From Singulisphaera sp. GP187 (GTDB lineage Bacteria > Planctomycetota > Phycisphaerae > Phycisphaerales > SM1A02): DNA of 5,012 nucleotides. The DNA is taken from assembly GCA_945896765.1 (NCBI GenBank), contig CAMDEL010000134.1:1-5012 (forward strand), read 5' to 3'. A model generated the notes under the pieces. It did not search any database. It was not told where the DNA came from and saw only the letters and a list, made by a program, of their open reading frames with translations. Both the position numbers and the translations under genes were made by a program. This document shows positions 1 through 5,012 of this stretch, in pieces. The stretch's first letter is position 1. Each line of letters opens with the position of its first letter.

Positions 1-1551
1 AAGCGCTTTCAATTGATCCATGTATCGCGTTCCCATAACGCCGCGTTCATCCATCAATTTTCCAACTGGATCCGCTGCGTTGTTCTGACCAAACTGTCGA
101 CCCATCATGGCCATTGGCGAAACCGTTCCAGACATCATGCCGATCATGCGTTCTGATTCTTCTAATCGCTGCTGTGGTTCTTCTTTGCGAGTCGCAGTCA
201 CCACGCGTTCATTCATGCCTGCCAATTCACCCATGTATGCGACCTGCAAAGCAGAAACTGCGGTTCGTGCTTCTGGCGAAAGATCCGGCAGCTCGAGTGC
301 CTTTGTGAACATTTCCGTTGTTCGTGTCTGACGATAAACGCGACGAAATGCAGCAGCCAATGCAGCTTGATTGAACTTTGCTCCATCTTCTGCAGGCATC
401 GCACCAACAATTATTGTGCGGAATTGATCGTTCACTTCACGGACTGCTTTGCGCAGCGTGATCTGCCGATCGGCGATCCCCTTCGCAGCGGTGATATCAC
501 CGTCAAGAACAGTTCGCATCATCTTTGGATCGCTTTGATCGATATAGCCATCGCGTGTGACGAGCGCATTATCGAGTTGTAATTCGTAATCGTCGAGCGT
601 CTTGGCAGATCCGTCGATCGAAGTTTGAGAGACTCCCGCTTCGTCCATCACGACAAAGAGGTTTGTCGCCTCGCCCGAAAGAATTGCATTATCCATGGAC
701 TTCTCACGGCGAAGAAACCGCTGAAATTTTGCCCAATTTGCTTCCTGATTATTACCAAGCGTGGCTTCGATTCCACCAATGACAATTGCCTTGAATGCCG
801 CTTTTTCTCCAGACCAACGATTGATTTCGGCAACGATCTCTTCCATGATTGCCTTCGTTTCAAGATCTGCACCGGTAGCTTTGCGTTCTGCTGCCATTTC
901 TTCGCCCATCTTTGACATGCGTTGGGAGAAGAATTTCTGGCGAGCTTCGTCGGTCAATGGACCGCCGTTCTCGACTTCCATTTGTTCAACATCTTGCTGA
1001 ATGGTGTCGCGCATTGTTCGCATCTTCTCGCGCATATCGCCGCCCATAAAACTCTGAAACATTCGCATGCCAGCCTCTTGAATCTTCTGCTGTGAAGCTT
1101 CAGAAGCAGGATTGAAGGCGAGGTCATAATCATTCAAAAGAGTTTCAACGATCACCATCTGACCTTCGTCGAATCCGAGTTGTTCTTTAAAGAGTGGGAT
1201 ATCTCGGCGCAAGAAATCTGCCTTGTATCGAGTCATAAGTTGACTGAATGCACCCATCCCTCCACGACCACCGCCGCCACCTTGTCCGCCACCACCGCCA
1301 CCGAATCCAAATCCACCTTGGCCGCGACCGCCGCCTTGGCCACCTTGGGCACCTTGACCTTGACCGCCTTGACCTTGACCGCCACCTTGCTGCTTCGCTT
1401 CTTGTTTTGCAGTTTGCTTCGCGCTATTGTCATTTGCCGCGGGCGCAGCTTGCGTCGCACCTTGGAAGGCAAGCGCACTTGAGCCAAACAAAGAAATGCT
1501 CAAGATGAGGGATGAGGTCAACATGGACGAACTCATTGGAGATTGCATCAT
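1..1551 (-). CDS. Secreted Gly/Gln-rich helical protein of unknown function (3' end outside window)
   Basis: An open frame of 517 codons runs from ATG at 1551 to the left edge without a stop, so the C-terminus is missing. I do not recognise the family. Residues 1-28 look like a Sec signal peptide: a polar start, a hydrophobic stretch LILSISLFGSSALA, and likely cleavage after ALA. Residues 30-54 are Ala/Gln/Lys-rich, and 56-98 are almost only Gly and Gln with a few Arg and Phe. The rest (about 100-517) is predicted alpha-helical, charged, and contains no cysteine. Met-rich clusters lie at 162-180 and 469-485. Three segments near 125-146, 305-326 and 421-443 share a loose pattern ending in a conserved Tyr, suggesting repeated helical hairpins (inference). 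Start choice: GAAAGAG (1566-1560) lies 8 bases upstream of the first ATG; a second ATG follows at once, and Met6 and Met10 are alternatives. It lies downstream of the dehydrogenase gene on the same strand. A periplasmic or surface location is inferred. Confidence 0.85.
   Translation of the reverse strand, partial: MMQSPMSSSMLTSSLILSISLFGSSALAFQGATQAAPAANDNSAKQTAKQEAKQQGGGQGQGGQGQGAQGGQGGGRGQGGFGFGGGGGGQGGGGGRGGMGAFSQLMTRYKADFLRRDIPLFKEQLGFDEGQMVIVETLLNDYDLAFNPASEASQQKIQEAGMRMFQSFMGGDMREKMRTMRDTIQQDVEQMEVENGGPLTDEARQKFFSQRMSKMGEEMAAERKATGADLETKAIMEEIVAEINRWSGEKAAFKAIVIGGIEATLGNNQEANWAKFQRFLRREKSMDNAILSGEATNLFVVMDEAGVSQTSIDGSAKTLDDYELQLDNALVTRDGYIDQSDPKMMRTVLDGDITAAKGIADRQITLRKAVREVNDQFRTIIVGAMPAEDGAKFNQAALAAAFRRVYRQTRTTEMFTKALELPDLSPEARTAVSALQVAYMGELAGMNERVVTATRKEEPQQRLEESERMIGMMSGTVSPMAMMGRQFGQNNAADPVGKLMDERGVMGTRYMDQLKAL
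1258..1386 (-). repeat. Gly/Gln-rich low-complexity coding tract with a 15-bp tandem repeat
   Basis: This stretch encodes residues 56-98 of the left-edge protein, made of GGQGQ, GGQGG and poly-Gly runs. At DNA level the clearest tandem unit is 15 bp, present twice without change at 1352-1381 (plus-strand unit CCTTGACCTTGACCG, coding for GGQGQ on the minus strand). It is probably a flexible linker between the signal peptide and the helical body, and a likely site of length change by replication slippage. Confidence 0.8.
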
Positions 1552-1559
1552 TTCAGTAA

Positions 1560-1566
1560 CTCTTTC
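1560..1566 (-). promoter_or_regulatory. Weak Shine-Dalgarno supporting the start at 1551
   Basis: On the minus strand GAAAGAG ends 8 bases before the ATG at 1551. It is the only purine-rich block at a usable distance from the candidate starts of the left-edge gene, and it favours the first ATG over Met6 or Met10. The rest of the 145-bp gap (1552-1696) shows no promoter pair that I would call. Confidence 0.4.
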
Positions 1567-1696
1567 AGTTTGAATATCGAACAAGAAAACGCAGTGGATG
1601 ACAGAATAGTCCATCGAGCCCAAACAGCGCTCAACTTTCTTGAGTCATTGCTATGAAAACCTAGATTCGGGACAGGCTAAATAACTAAATTTCACT

Positions 1697-3040
1697 TCAA
1701 TTTGAAGGGGAAAGTTGGTAAATCATCCCAGGTCCGTCGGCGCCGGAGTTTGTTCCGCACACAAACAATGTCCCATCCAGCCCTTCCCCAAAGCTTGCGG
1801 GACAAAAACCGCTTTTCCCCCCGACGACGACGGGTGGGACGGTCAGTTTGCCACCAACCGCTCTCAATCCCCACATCGTTCCAACGCCATAGTCGGCGTA
1901 CAAATAAACTCCGATTAAATTGGGATAGGCAGTTCCTCTATAGACATATCCGCCCGTCACAGAAACGCCGTCCTTGTGGGGATATTCCACAAGCGGTTCG
2001 ATGAATTTCGGGTCTGCTTCACTCGAATCCTCAACGCCTTGAGTCGGATGAAAACCTTCTCGGGGTCGCCATCCATAATTGCCACCCTTTGTCACGATGT
2101 CGATTTCTTCCCACGCATTTTGACCGACATCACCGGCGTAGATTTCTCCCGTCTTACGATCGAAAGACATGCGCCACACATTTCGAAGTCCGTACGCAAA
2201 AATTTCTGGTGCGGATTCTGCTTTGCCAACGAATGGATTGTCGGAAGGAATGCCGTATGGTTTTCCTTCCGCAGGATGATCAACATCAATGCGCAACATT
2301 GCGGCGAGAAGTGAATTCGTGTTTTGTCCGTTGCCCCAAGGATCATTGCCCGCGCCACCGTCGCCAGTGGAAATATAGAGATAGCCATCAGGACCAAAGA
2401 GAACCGTTCCACCATTGTGATTCCATGCTGGATCAGGCACTTCGAGAAGTATCAGTTGTGATGCGGGATCGATCATGCCGTCGTCCTTCGCCGTGAAACG
2501 AGCGAGCACTTCGCGATCAGGCAATTTCCCAGTCTTTTTTGCGGTGTACCACACATAGAGAAAGTGATTCTCGGCGAACTTTGGATGAAATGCGAGTGAA
2601 AGCAAACCCTGCTCATTGAACTTATCAAAGACAGGCTCTTTGATATCCAACACAACACGCCCTGTATTTTCAGGATCAGTTGAATCAATTTCGATGACTC
2701 GCCCAGCTTGTTCAACAACATAAAGTCGATCACCACGATCTGGTCGAGCAACGACTTGCACTGGACGAATCAATTTCGCCTTCGGCCAAACTCTGCGCAT
2801 TTGAACTTTTGGAATTGCAGTCTCAGAGATTGCACTCTCAGAAGAAGACGCACTTGCTGGCGAAGTTTCAGGAACCGCTGCGGGTGTGGGCATCGGTTTT
2901 GGCATGGGTTTGGGCATCGGTTTTTGTACAGGCGTGTACTGATCCGCGCCCGCAAATGTTGTGGCAGAACCTGCAATGACAACCGAGAGCACGATGGATA
3001 CTGCATTATTCATTGAAGAAAGGATAGGCGGTGAAGCCAT
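1697..3040 (-). CDS. Secreted PQQ-dependent glucose/sorbosone dehydrogenase-type beta-propeller protein
   Basis: The 447-residue product matches the glucose/sorbosone dehydrogenase family (GSDH, soluble GDH / YliI type), which oxidises aldose sugars with PQQ in the periplasm. An N-terminal signal (hydrophobic core about 12-29, possible cleavage near FAGA at 29-32) is followed by a KPMP-repeat linker (40-51), an Ala/Ser/Glu stretch to about 75, and the propeller from about 85. Family landmarks are GLLSLAFHPKF (145-155), NHNGGTVLFGPDGYLY (207-222), STGDGG (224-229), YGLRNVWRMSFD (283-294), GDVGQNAWEEID (303-314), GGNYGWRPREG (319-329) and VTGGYVYRG (361-369). His208 in NHNGG sits where the family's catalytic His is expected, and Arg286 is the likely active-site Arg. 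Substrate and true PQQ use cannot be read from sequence, and many planctomycete paralogues are uncharacterised. Start: Met10 at 3013 is an alternative that gives a more standard signal peptide. It diverges from the DUF1080 gene. Confidence 0.93.
   Translation of the reverse strand: MASPPILSSMNNAVSIVLSVVIAGSATTFAGADQYTPVQKPMPKPMPKPMPTPAAVPETSPASASSSESAISETAIPKVQMRRVWPKAKLIRPVQVVARPDRGDRLYVVEQAGRVIEIDSTDPENTGRVVLDIKEPVFDKFNEQGLLSLAFHPKFAENHFLYVWYTAKKTGKLPDREVLARFTAKDDGMIDPASQLILLEVPDPAWNHNGGTVLFGPDGYLYISTGDGGAGNDPWGNGQNTNSLLAAMLRIDVDHPAEGKPYGIPSDNPFVGKAESAPEIFAYGLRNVWRMSFDRKTGEIYAGDVGQNAWEEIDIVTKGGNYGWRPREGFHPTQGVEDSSEADPKFIEPLVEYPHKDGVSVTGGYVYRGTAYPNLIGVYLYADYGVGTMWGLRAVGGKLTVPPVVVGGKSGFCPASFGEGLDGTLFVCGTNSGADGPGMIYQLSPSN
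2889..2924 (-). repeat. 12-bp tandem repeat coding for a KPMP linker
   Basis: Three 12-bp units lie head to tail at 2889-2900, 2901-2912 and 2913-2924 (plus-strand unit GGCATCGGTTTT; units 1 and 3 are identical and the middle one differs at two positions). In the minus-strand dehydrogenase gene they encode a repeated Lys-Pro-Met-Pro linker between the signal peptide and the catalytic domain. Such a linker would hold the enzyme away from the membrane or envelope; this is inference. Confidence 0.75.
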
Positions 3041-3053
3041 CTTGCTCGTGAGA

Positions 3054-3083
3054 TATCTATGCTGCTTCGTCTCATCGAGTCAA
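3054..3083 (-). promoter_or_regulatory. Candidate sigma70-like promoter for the dehydrogenase gene
   Basis: On the minus strand TTGACT (3083-3078) and TAGATA (3059-3054) are separated by 18 bases. The -35 matches the consensus at 5 of 6 positions, but the -10 only at 3 of 6. Transcription would start near 3046-3048, leaving about 7 bases before ATG 3040 or about 34 before ATG 3013; the second suits a normal leader better. It lies in the narrow space between two divergent genes. The weak -10 and unknown sigma-factor preference of the host keep this tentative. Confidence 0.25.
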
Positions 3084-3796
3084 CGTATCCTGCCATAATG
3101 ACATTGACTCCCTACGCATTGATTGCATTTTGCTTTGTGCTTGGCCAAGTTGCGCCTGCACCTGCGCCTGCACCTGCGCCTGCACCTGCGCCCGCTCCTG
3201 CGCCCATTCCCGCGCCCGCTCCCGAAGCGGGATTTGATTCGCTCTTTGACGGGAAGACTCTCAATGGATGGATCGGAAGTACGAGTGGTTATGCCGTCGA
3301 AAATGGTGCGATCACCTGTCTTCCAAATGGAAAGAATTTGCTGACCGCAAAGAATTACGCGGACTTTCATTTCAAGTTTGAATTTCAACTGACAGCTGGT
3401 TCGAACAACGGAATTGGGATTCGAGCGCCCGAGCATGGAGACGCGGCATATGTCGGTATAGAGATCCAAGTTCTTGATGACTCGGATGCGCAGTATGCAA
3501 ATCTCAAGCCTTGGCAATTTCATGGATCGATCTATGGAGTCGTTCCAGCCAAACGAGGGCACCTCAAGAAAGTCGGCGAATGGAATTCGCAAGAGATCAT
3601 CGCAAAGGGATCGCACATTCAAGTCATTCTCAACGGAGTCACGATCGTTGATGCCGACATAGAAAAGGCTGCGACCGAAGGAACGATCGACGGAAAAGAT
3701 CATCCTGGTCTTCGGCGACAGAGCGGGCGCATCGGATTTCTTGGTTACGGCGATAAAGTTTCGTTTCGAAATATTCGTATTCGAGAACTGAATTGA
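3059..3796 (+). CDS. Secreted DUF1080 / 3-keto-disaccharide hydrolase-type protein
   Basis: The 245-residue product is a single-domain DUF1080 protein (now named 3-keto-disaccharide hydrolase domain; a concanavalin-like beta-sandwich family abundant in Planctomycetes and Bacteroidetes). A signal-like hydrophobic segment YALIAFCFVLGQV (19-31) is followed by an Ala-Pro linker (32-55). The domain runs from about 58 to 244 with FDGKTLNGW (63-71), NNGIGIRAP (116-124), the acidic GIEIQVLDD (133-141), HGSIYGVVP (155-163), GEWNSQEI (173-180), LNG (191-193) and a C-terminal GRIGFLGYGDKVSFRNIRIREL (223-244). Some members cleave glycosides of 3-keto sugars; the substrate here is unknown. No clear lipobox is seen (the only nearby Cys is preceded by Phe). 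Start: ATG 3098 (residue 14) gives a more standard signal peptide and a roomier intergenic space, so the true protein may be 232 residues. It probably shares a transcript with the RNase H gene 34 bp downstream. Confidence 0.9.
   Translation: MLLRLIESTYPAIMTLTPYALIAFCFVLGQVAPAPAPAPAPAPAPAPAPIPAPAPEAGFDSLFDGKTLNGWIGSTSGYAVENGAITCLPNGKNLLTAKNYADFHFKFEFQLTAGSNNGIGIRAPEHGDAAYVGIEIQVLDDSDAQYANLKPWQFHGSIYGVVPAKRGHLKKVGEWNSQEIIAKGSHIQVILNGVTIVDADIEKAATEGTIDGKDHPGLRRQSGRIGFLGYGDKVSFRNIRIRELN
3152..3223 (+). repeat. 12-bp x6 tandem repeat coding for an Ala-Pro linker
   Basis: Six in-phase 12-bp units span this stretch. The first three (3152-3187) are identical, GCGCCTGCACCT, and the next three have drifted (GCGCCCGCTCCT, GCGCCCATTCCC, GCGCCCGCTCCC). 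Each encodes Ala-Pro-Ala-Pro, except the fifth, which gives Ala-Pro-Ile-Pro. The product is an extended, stiff linker just after the signal peptide of the DUF1080 protein. The sharper identity of the 5' units suggests more recent expansion at that end. Confidence 0.85.
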
Positions 3797-3802
3797 TCGA
3801 GT

Positions 3803-3827
3803 TTTATTTTGCACACAGGAAAATAAA
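3803..3827 (+). other. AT-only stem-loop with the ribosome binding site in its loop
   Basis: TTTATTTT (3803-3810) and AAAATAAA (3820-3827) are perfect 8-bp inverted arms around the 9-base loop GCACACAGG. AGGA (3817-3820), the best Shine-Dalgarno match for the GTG at 3831, falls in the loop and the first base of the right arm. The stem has no G-C pairs, so it would be weak and sensitive to temperature or RNA-binding factors. It has no following U-run, which argues against a terminator and for read-through from the DUF1080 gene. Any regulatory role is inference. Confidence 0.4.
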
Positions 3828-3830
3828 TTT

Positions 3831-4676
3831 GTGAGCACAGGTGTCGATGAACAACTTCGCAATGAACTTGCCAGAATTGAAAGACCTTTGGCTCATGCAG
3901 GCTTTCTGATTGGCGAAGTTCGAGTCGTCGATGAAGGATCGTGGGGTCGCTTGGATGCGGTTGTCGAAGGATGCAATATCGCAGGAAAGATTCAGATTCA
4001 CCTTGGAAAGAAGGGTCGAATCAGTATTGTGCCGCAGGGAAATGCTGCAAGAGCAATCGCGATGGTGCTTGAAGGAACGGGTGGAGACGTCACGGCACCG
4101 AATCCTTCGCGACCCACTCCTCTGCAATCCAGCAGCGCGCAAACCAGCAGCGCGCAAATCGGCACAAAGCCCCCTGCCTTGACGCGAACTGCGGATGGAT
4201 TATCGAAACCAAAACCTGCGACGCGAAGAACAAGCGTGCGCGGAAATCCTGGCGAGTTGGTCGTCGATTGCTCCAAGTTTGGCGGATCACTCATCGGGCC
4301 AACAGAGTGGCAAGGAGTTTTATTTTCCCGCACAGGTGAATGGCAAGATATTTTTCATAGTCCACTCTATGAACGAGGGCACAATAATCTTGGTGAATTT
4401 CTGGCGATCATCGATGCATGCCAACGTCTTGAGCGCGGCGAGTTGAAATGTGTAACGCTCTGGAGCGACTCCAAGACCGCGCTCAGTTGGTTTCGCACCG
4501 GCAAGATACGAACGACGATTGACGTGGATGGACAGTGCGATTCGGCGTTTGCAGCTGCGGTGAACGATGCTCGAAAATGGTTGGAATCGTCGAATCGTCC
4601 GAAGTGGTTTGCGATGATGTCACGGTGGGACACATCAGCGCGGGGCGAGAATCCTGCGGATTTCGGACGGAAATAA
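3831..4676 (+). CDS. RNase H-fold protein with an unassigned N-terminal domain
   Basis: The 281-residue product starts at GTG 3831, preceded by AGGA ten bases upstream; no in-frame ATG occurs before residue 78. Residues 140-281 form an RNase H-like domain, the fold that cleaves RNA in RNA:DNA hybrids. The acidic residues fall where the catalytic set is expected: Asp146 in VVDCS, Glu189 in NNLGEFLAI, Asp213 in WSDSKTALSW, and Asp277 in the terminal NPADFGRK. That C-terminal PADFGRK ending is typical of a bacterial RNase H subfamily distinct from classic RnhA. Residues 5-85 form a separate small alpha/beta domain that I cannot assign; order looks like helix, several strands, helix, with GKKGRISIVPQGNAA at 59-73 faintly like the TBP-like N-terminus of RNase HIII. 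Residues 86-138 are a Ser/Pro/Ala/Thr-rich disordered linker. There is no signal peptide, so it is cytoplasmic. The role is probably hybrid or primer RNA removal; activity is inferred from the conserved residues. Confidence 0.85.
   Translation: MSTGVDEQLRNELARIERPLAHAGFLIGEVRVVDEGSWGRLDAVVEGCNIAGKIQIHLGKKGRISIVPQGNAARAIAMVLEGTGGDVTAPNPSRPTPLQSSSAQTSSAQIGTKPPALTRTADGLSKPKPATRRTSVRGNPGELVVDCSKFGGSLIGPTEWQGVLFSRTGEWQDIFHSPLYERGHNNLGEFLAIIDACQRLERGELKCVTLWSDSKTALSWFRTGKIRTTIDVDGQCDSAFAAAVNDARKWLESSNRPKWFAMMSRWDTSARGENPADFGRK
4129..4158 (+). repeat. 15-bp x2 direct repeat in the RNase H linker
   Basis: CCAGCAGCGCGCAAA occurs twice in direct succession (4129-4143 and 4144-4158), without change. 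It doubles the linker peptide (SSAQT then SSAQI) between the N-terminal domain and the RNase H domain. The unit is a multiple of three, so copy change would keep the frame. Confidence 0.75.
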
Positions 4677-4719
4677 GCGCAGAAACAAGCGTGGAGACAA
4701 CCGTGGAGACAAGCGCGGA
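4672..4719 (+). repeat. 12-bp x4 tandem repeat over the RNase H stop codon
   Basis: Four 12-bp units run head to tail: AATAAGCGCAGA (4672-4683), AACAAGCGTGGA (4684-4695), GACAACCGTGGA (4696-4707) and GACAAGCGCGGA (4708-4719). The stop codon TAA (4674-4676) lies inside the first unit, and the rest fills the short gap before the convergent HD-GYP gene stop at 4722-4724. The array is therefore mostly non-coding. The function is unknown; slippage or a spacer between convergent genes is possible. Confidence 0.7.
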
Positions 4720-4721
4720 AT

Positions 4722-5012
4722 CTATTGCGCCTTAGGTTGAGGCGCGGTGCTTATCAGCGGTAAAAGTTCCGATTCTGGAATCGACAAGAAAATCTCTCCA
4801 AGCTTTGGATCAAAGTGCGTTCCAAGGCAGCGTTTTATTTCAGCACGGACTTCACTGATCGACCGCGCAGGACGATAAAAGCGCGCGCTGGTCATGGCAT
4901 CGAAACAATCTGCGATACACAATATCCGACCCAATTGAGAAATTTGCTCACCCTTTAAATTATCTGGATAGCCGCTGCCATCCCACCGCTCATGATGCTG
5001 CAACATTCCAGG
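4722..5012 (-). CDS. HD-GYP domain protein, C-terminal part (5' end outside window)
   Basis: The minus-strand frame enters from the right edge and stops at TAG (4724-4722), giving 96 visible residues. They carry the second half of an HD-GYP domain: the signature HHERWDGSGYP, then LKGEQIS, the helix ILCIADCFDAMTSARFYRP, and GTHFDPKLGEIFL. HD-GYP proteins are usually c-di-GMP phosphodiesterases acting in the cytoplasm, often fused to receiver, PAS or other sensor domains. The metal-binding HD pair and any sensory domain lie upstream, outside the window, so catalytic competence cannot be judged. The visible GYP motif is intact. After the domain there is a short tail of about 20 residues ending in TAPQPKAQ. 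An internal ATG at 5006 is within the domain and is not a credible start. It is convergent with the RNase H gene, with 45 bp between the stop codons. Confidence 0.9.
   Translation of the reverse strand, partial: PGMLQHHERWDGSGYPDNLKGEQISQLGRILCIADCFDAMTSARFYRPARSISEVRAEIKRCLGTHFDPKLGEIFLSIPESELLPLISTAPQPKAQ
4727..4745 (-). terminator. Possible stem-loop at the end of the HD-GYP gene
   Basis: GCGCCT (4727-4732) and AGGCGC (4740-4745) are perfect 6-bp GC-rich inverted arms with a 7-base loop. They overlap the last codons of the HD-GYP gene and lie just past the 12-bp repeat array downstream of the RNase H gene. No T-run follows on either strand, so this is not a standard intrinsic terminator. 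It could still act as a bidirectional stop or mRNA 3' end between convergent genes, or be a coincidence of coding sequence. Confidence 0.2.

Noticed and set aside
1233..1487. A minus-strand frame giving a Lys/Val/Ala repeat protein, and a plus-strand frame giving Thr/Ala/Leu repeats
   Set aside because: Both are other-frame readings of the DNA repeat that encodes the Gly/Gln tract. The Gly/Gln frame is part of a long open frame with a signal peptide, so these are shadows.
1630..1644. Small inverted repeat CTCAA-CTTTC-TTGAG upstream of the left-edge gene
   Set aside because: Only 5-bp arms with no GC core, no T-run and no linked promoter; likely chance.
1695..1707. Near-palindrome CTTCAATTTGAAG over the dehydrogenase stop codon
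   Set aside because: The arms are separated by a single base, so it cannot form a hairpin, and no T-run follows; it is not a terminator.
2089..2496. A 135-codon plus-strand frame inside the dehydrogenase gene
   Set aside because: It is opposite a well-supported propeller gene; the product is rich in Arg, His and Cys with no motif, as expected from antisense translation.
3797..3830. Gap between the DUF1080 and RNase H genes as an intrinsic terminator
   Set aside because: The only stem is entirely AT and overlaps the ribosome binding site, with only three T after it; co-transcription is more likely.
3080..3862. A 260-codon open frame on the minus strand opposite the DUF1080 gene
   Set aside because: It is antisense to a gene with clear family motifs, gives an Arg/Cys-rich product with no recognisable domain, and includes the complement of the Ala-Pro repeat. 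It is a shadow of the real frame.
4535..4735. A plus-strand frame ending in Glu-Thr-Ser-Val repeats after the RNase H stop, possibly a frameshifted extension
   Set aside because: The RNase H protein ends at its family-typical PADFGRK terminus, so no extension is needed. The peptide repeat only reflects the 12-bp DNA repeat, which stays open in several frames.

Overview
The window looks like chromosomal DNA of a planctomycete, probably Phycisphaerae-like. This is inferred from gene content and style: a secreted PQQ-type sugar dehydrogenase beside a DUF1080 protein, Gly/Gln- and Ala/Pro-rich linkers behind signal peptides, and roughly balanced GC. No rRNA or other marker gene is present to prove the taxonomy. 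No tRNA, rRNA, CRISPR array or insertion sequence was seen.

Layout, left to right. (1) A minus-strand gene covers the first 1551 bases and runs off the left edge. It encodes a secreted, Gly/Gln-rich, helical protein of unrecognised family. (2) After a 145-bp gap comes a complete minus-strand gene for a secreted glucose/sorbosone dehydrogenase-type beta-propeller (1697-3040). (3) Divergent from it, a plus-strand gene (3059-3796) encodes a secreted DUF1080 / 3-keto-disaccharide hydrolase-type protein with an Ala-Pro linker. (4) A GTG-started gene for an RNase H-fold protein (3831-4676) follows 34 bp downstream on the same strand. (5) The minus-strand gene at the right edge is the C-terminal end of an HD-GYP domain protein (4722-5012), convergent with the RNase H gene.

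The central divergent pair is the most coherent unit. Both products carry export signals and low-complexity linkers, and both families act on sugars, so a shared role in carbohydrate oxidation and cleavage outside the cytoplasm is plausible but unproven. The RNase H and HD-GYP genes are housekeeping or signalling types with no visible link to them, although the RNase H gene may be co-transcribed with the DUF1080 gene.

Four of the five genes contain short in-frame tandem repeats with 12- or 15-bp units, and another 12-bp x4 repeat crosses the RNase H stop codon. I found no convincing new multi-gene system. The points most worth checking are the uncharacterised N-terminal domain on the RNase H, the unknown Met-rich secreted protein, and the start sites and promoter of the tightly packed divergent pair.
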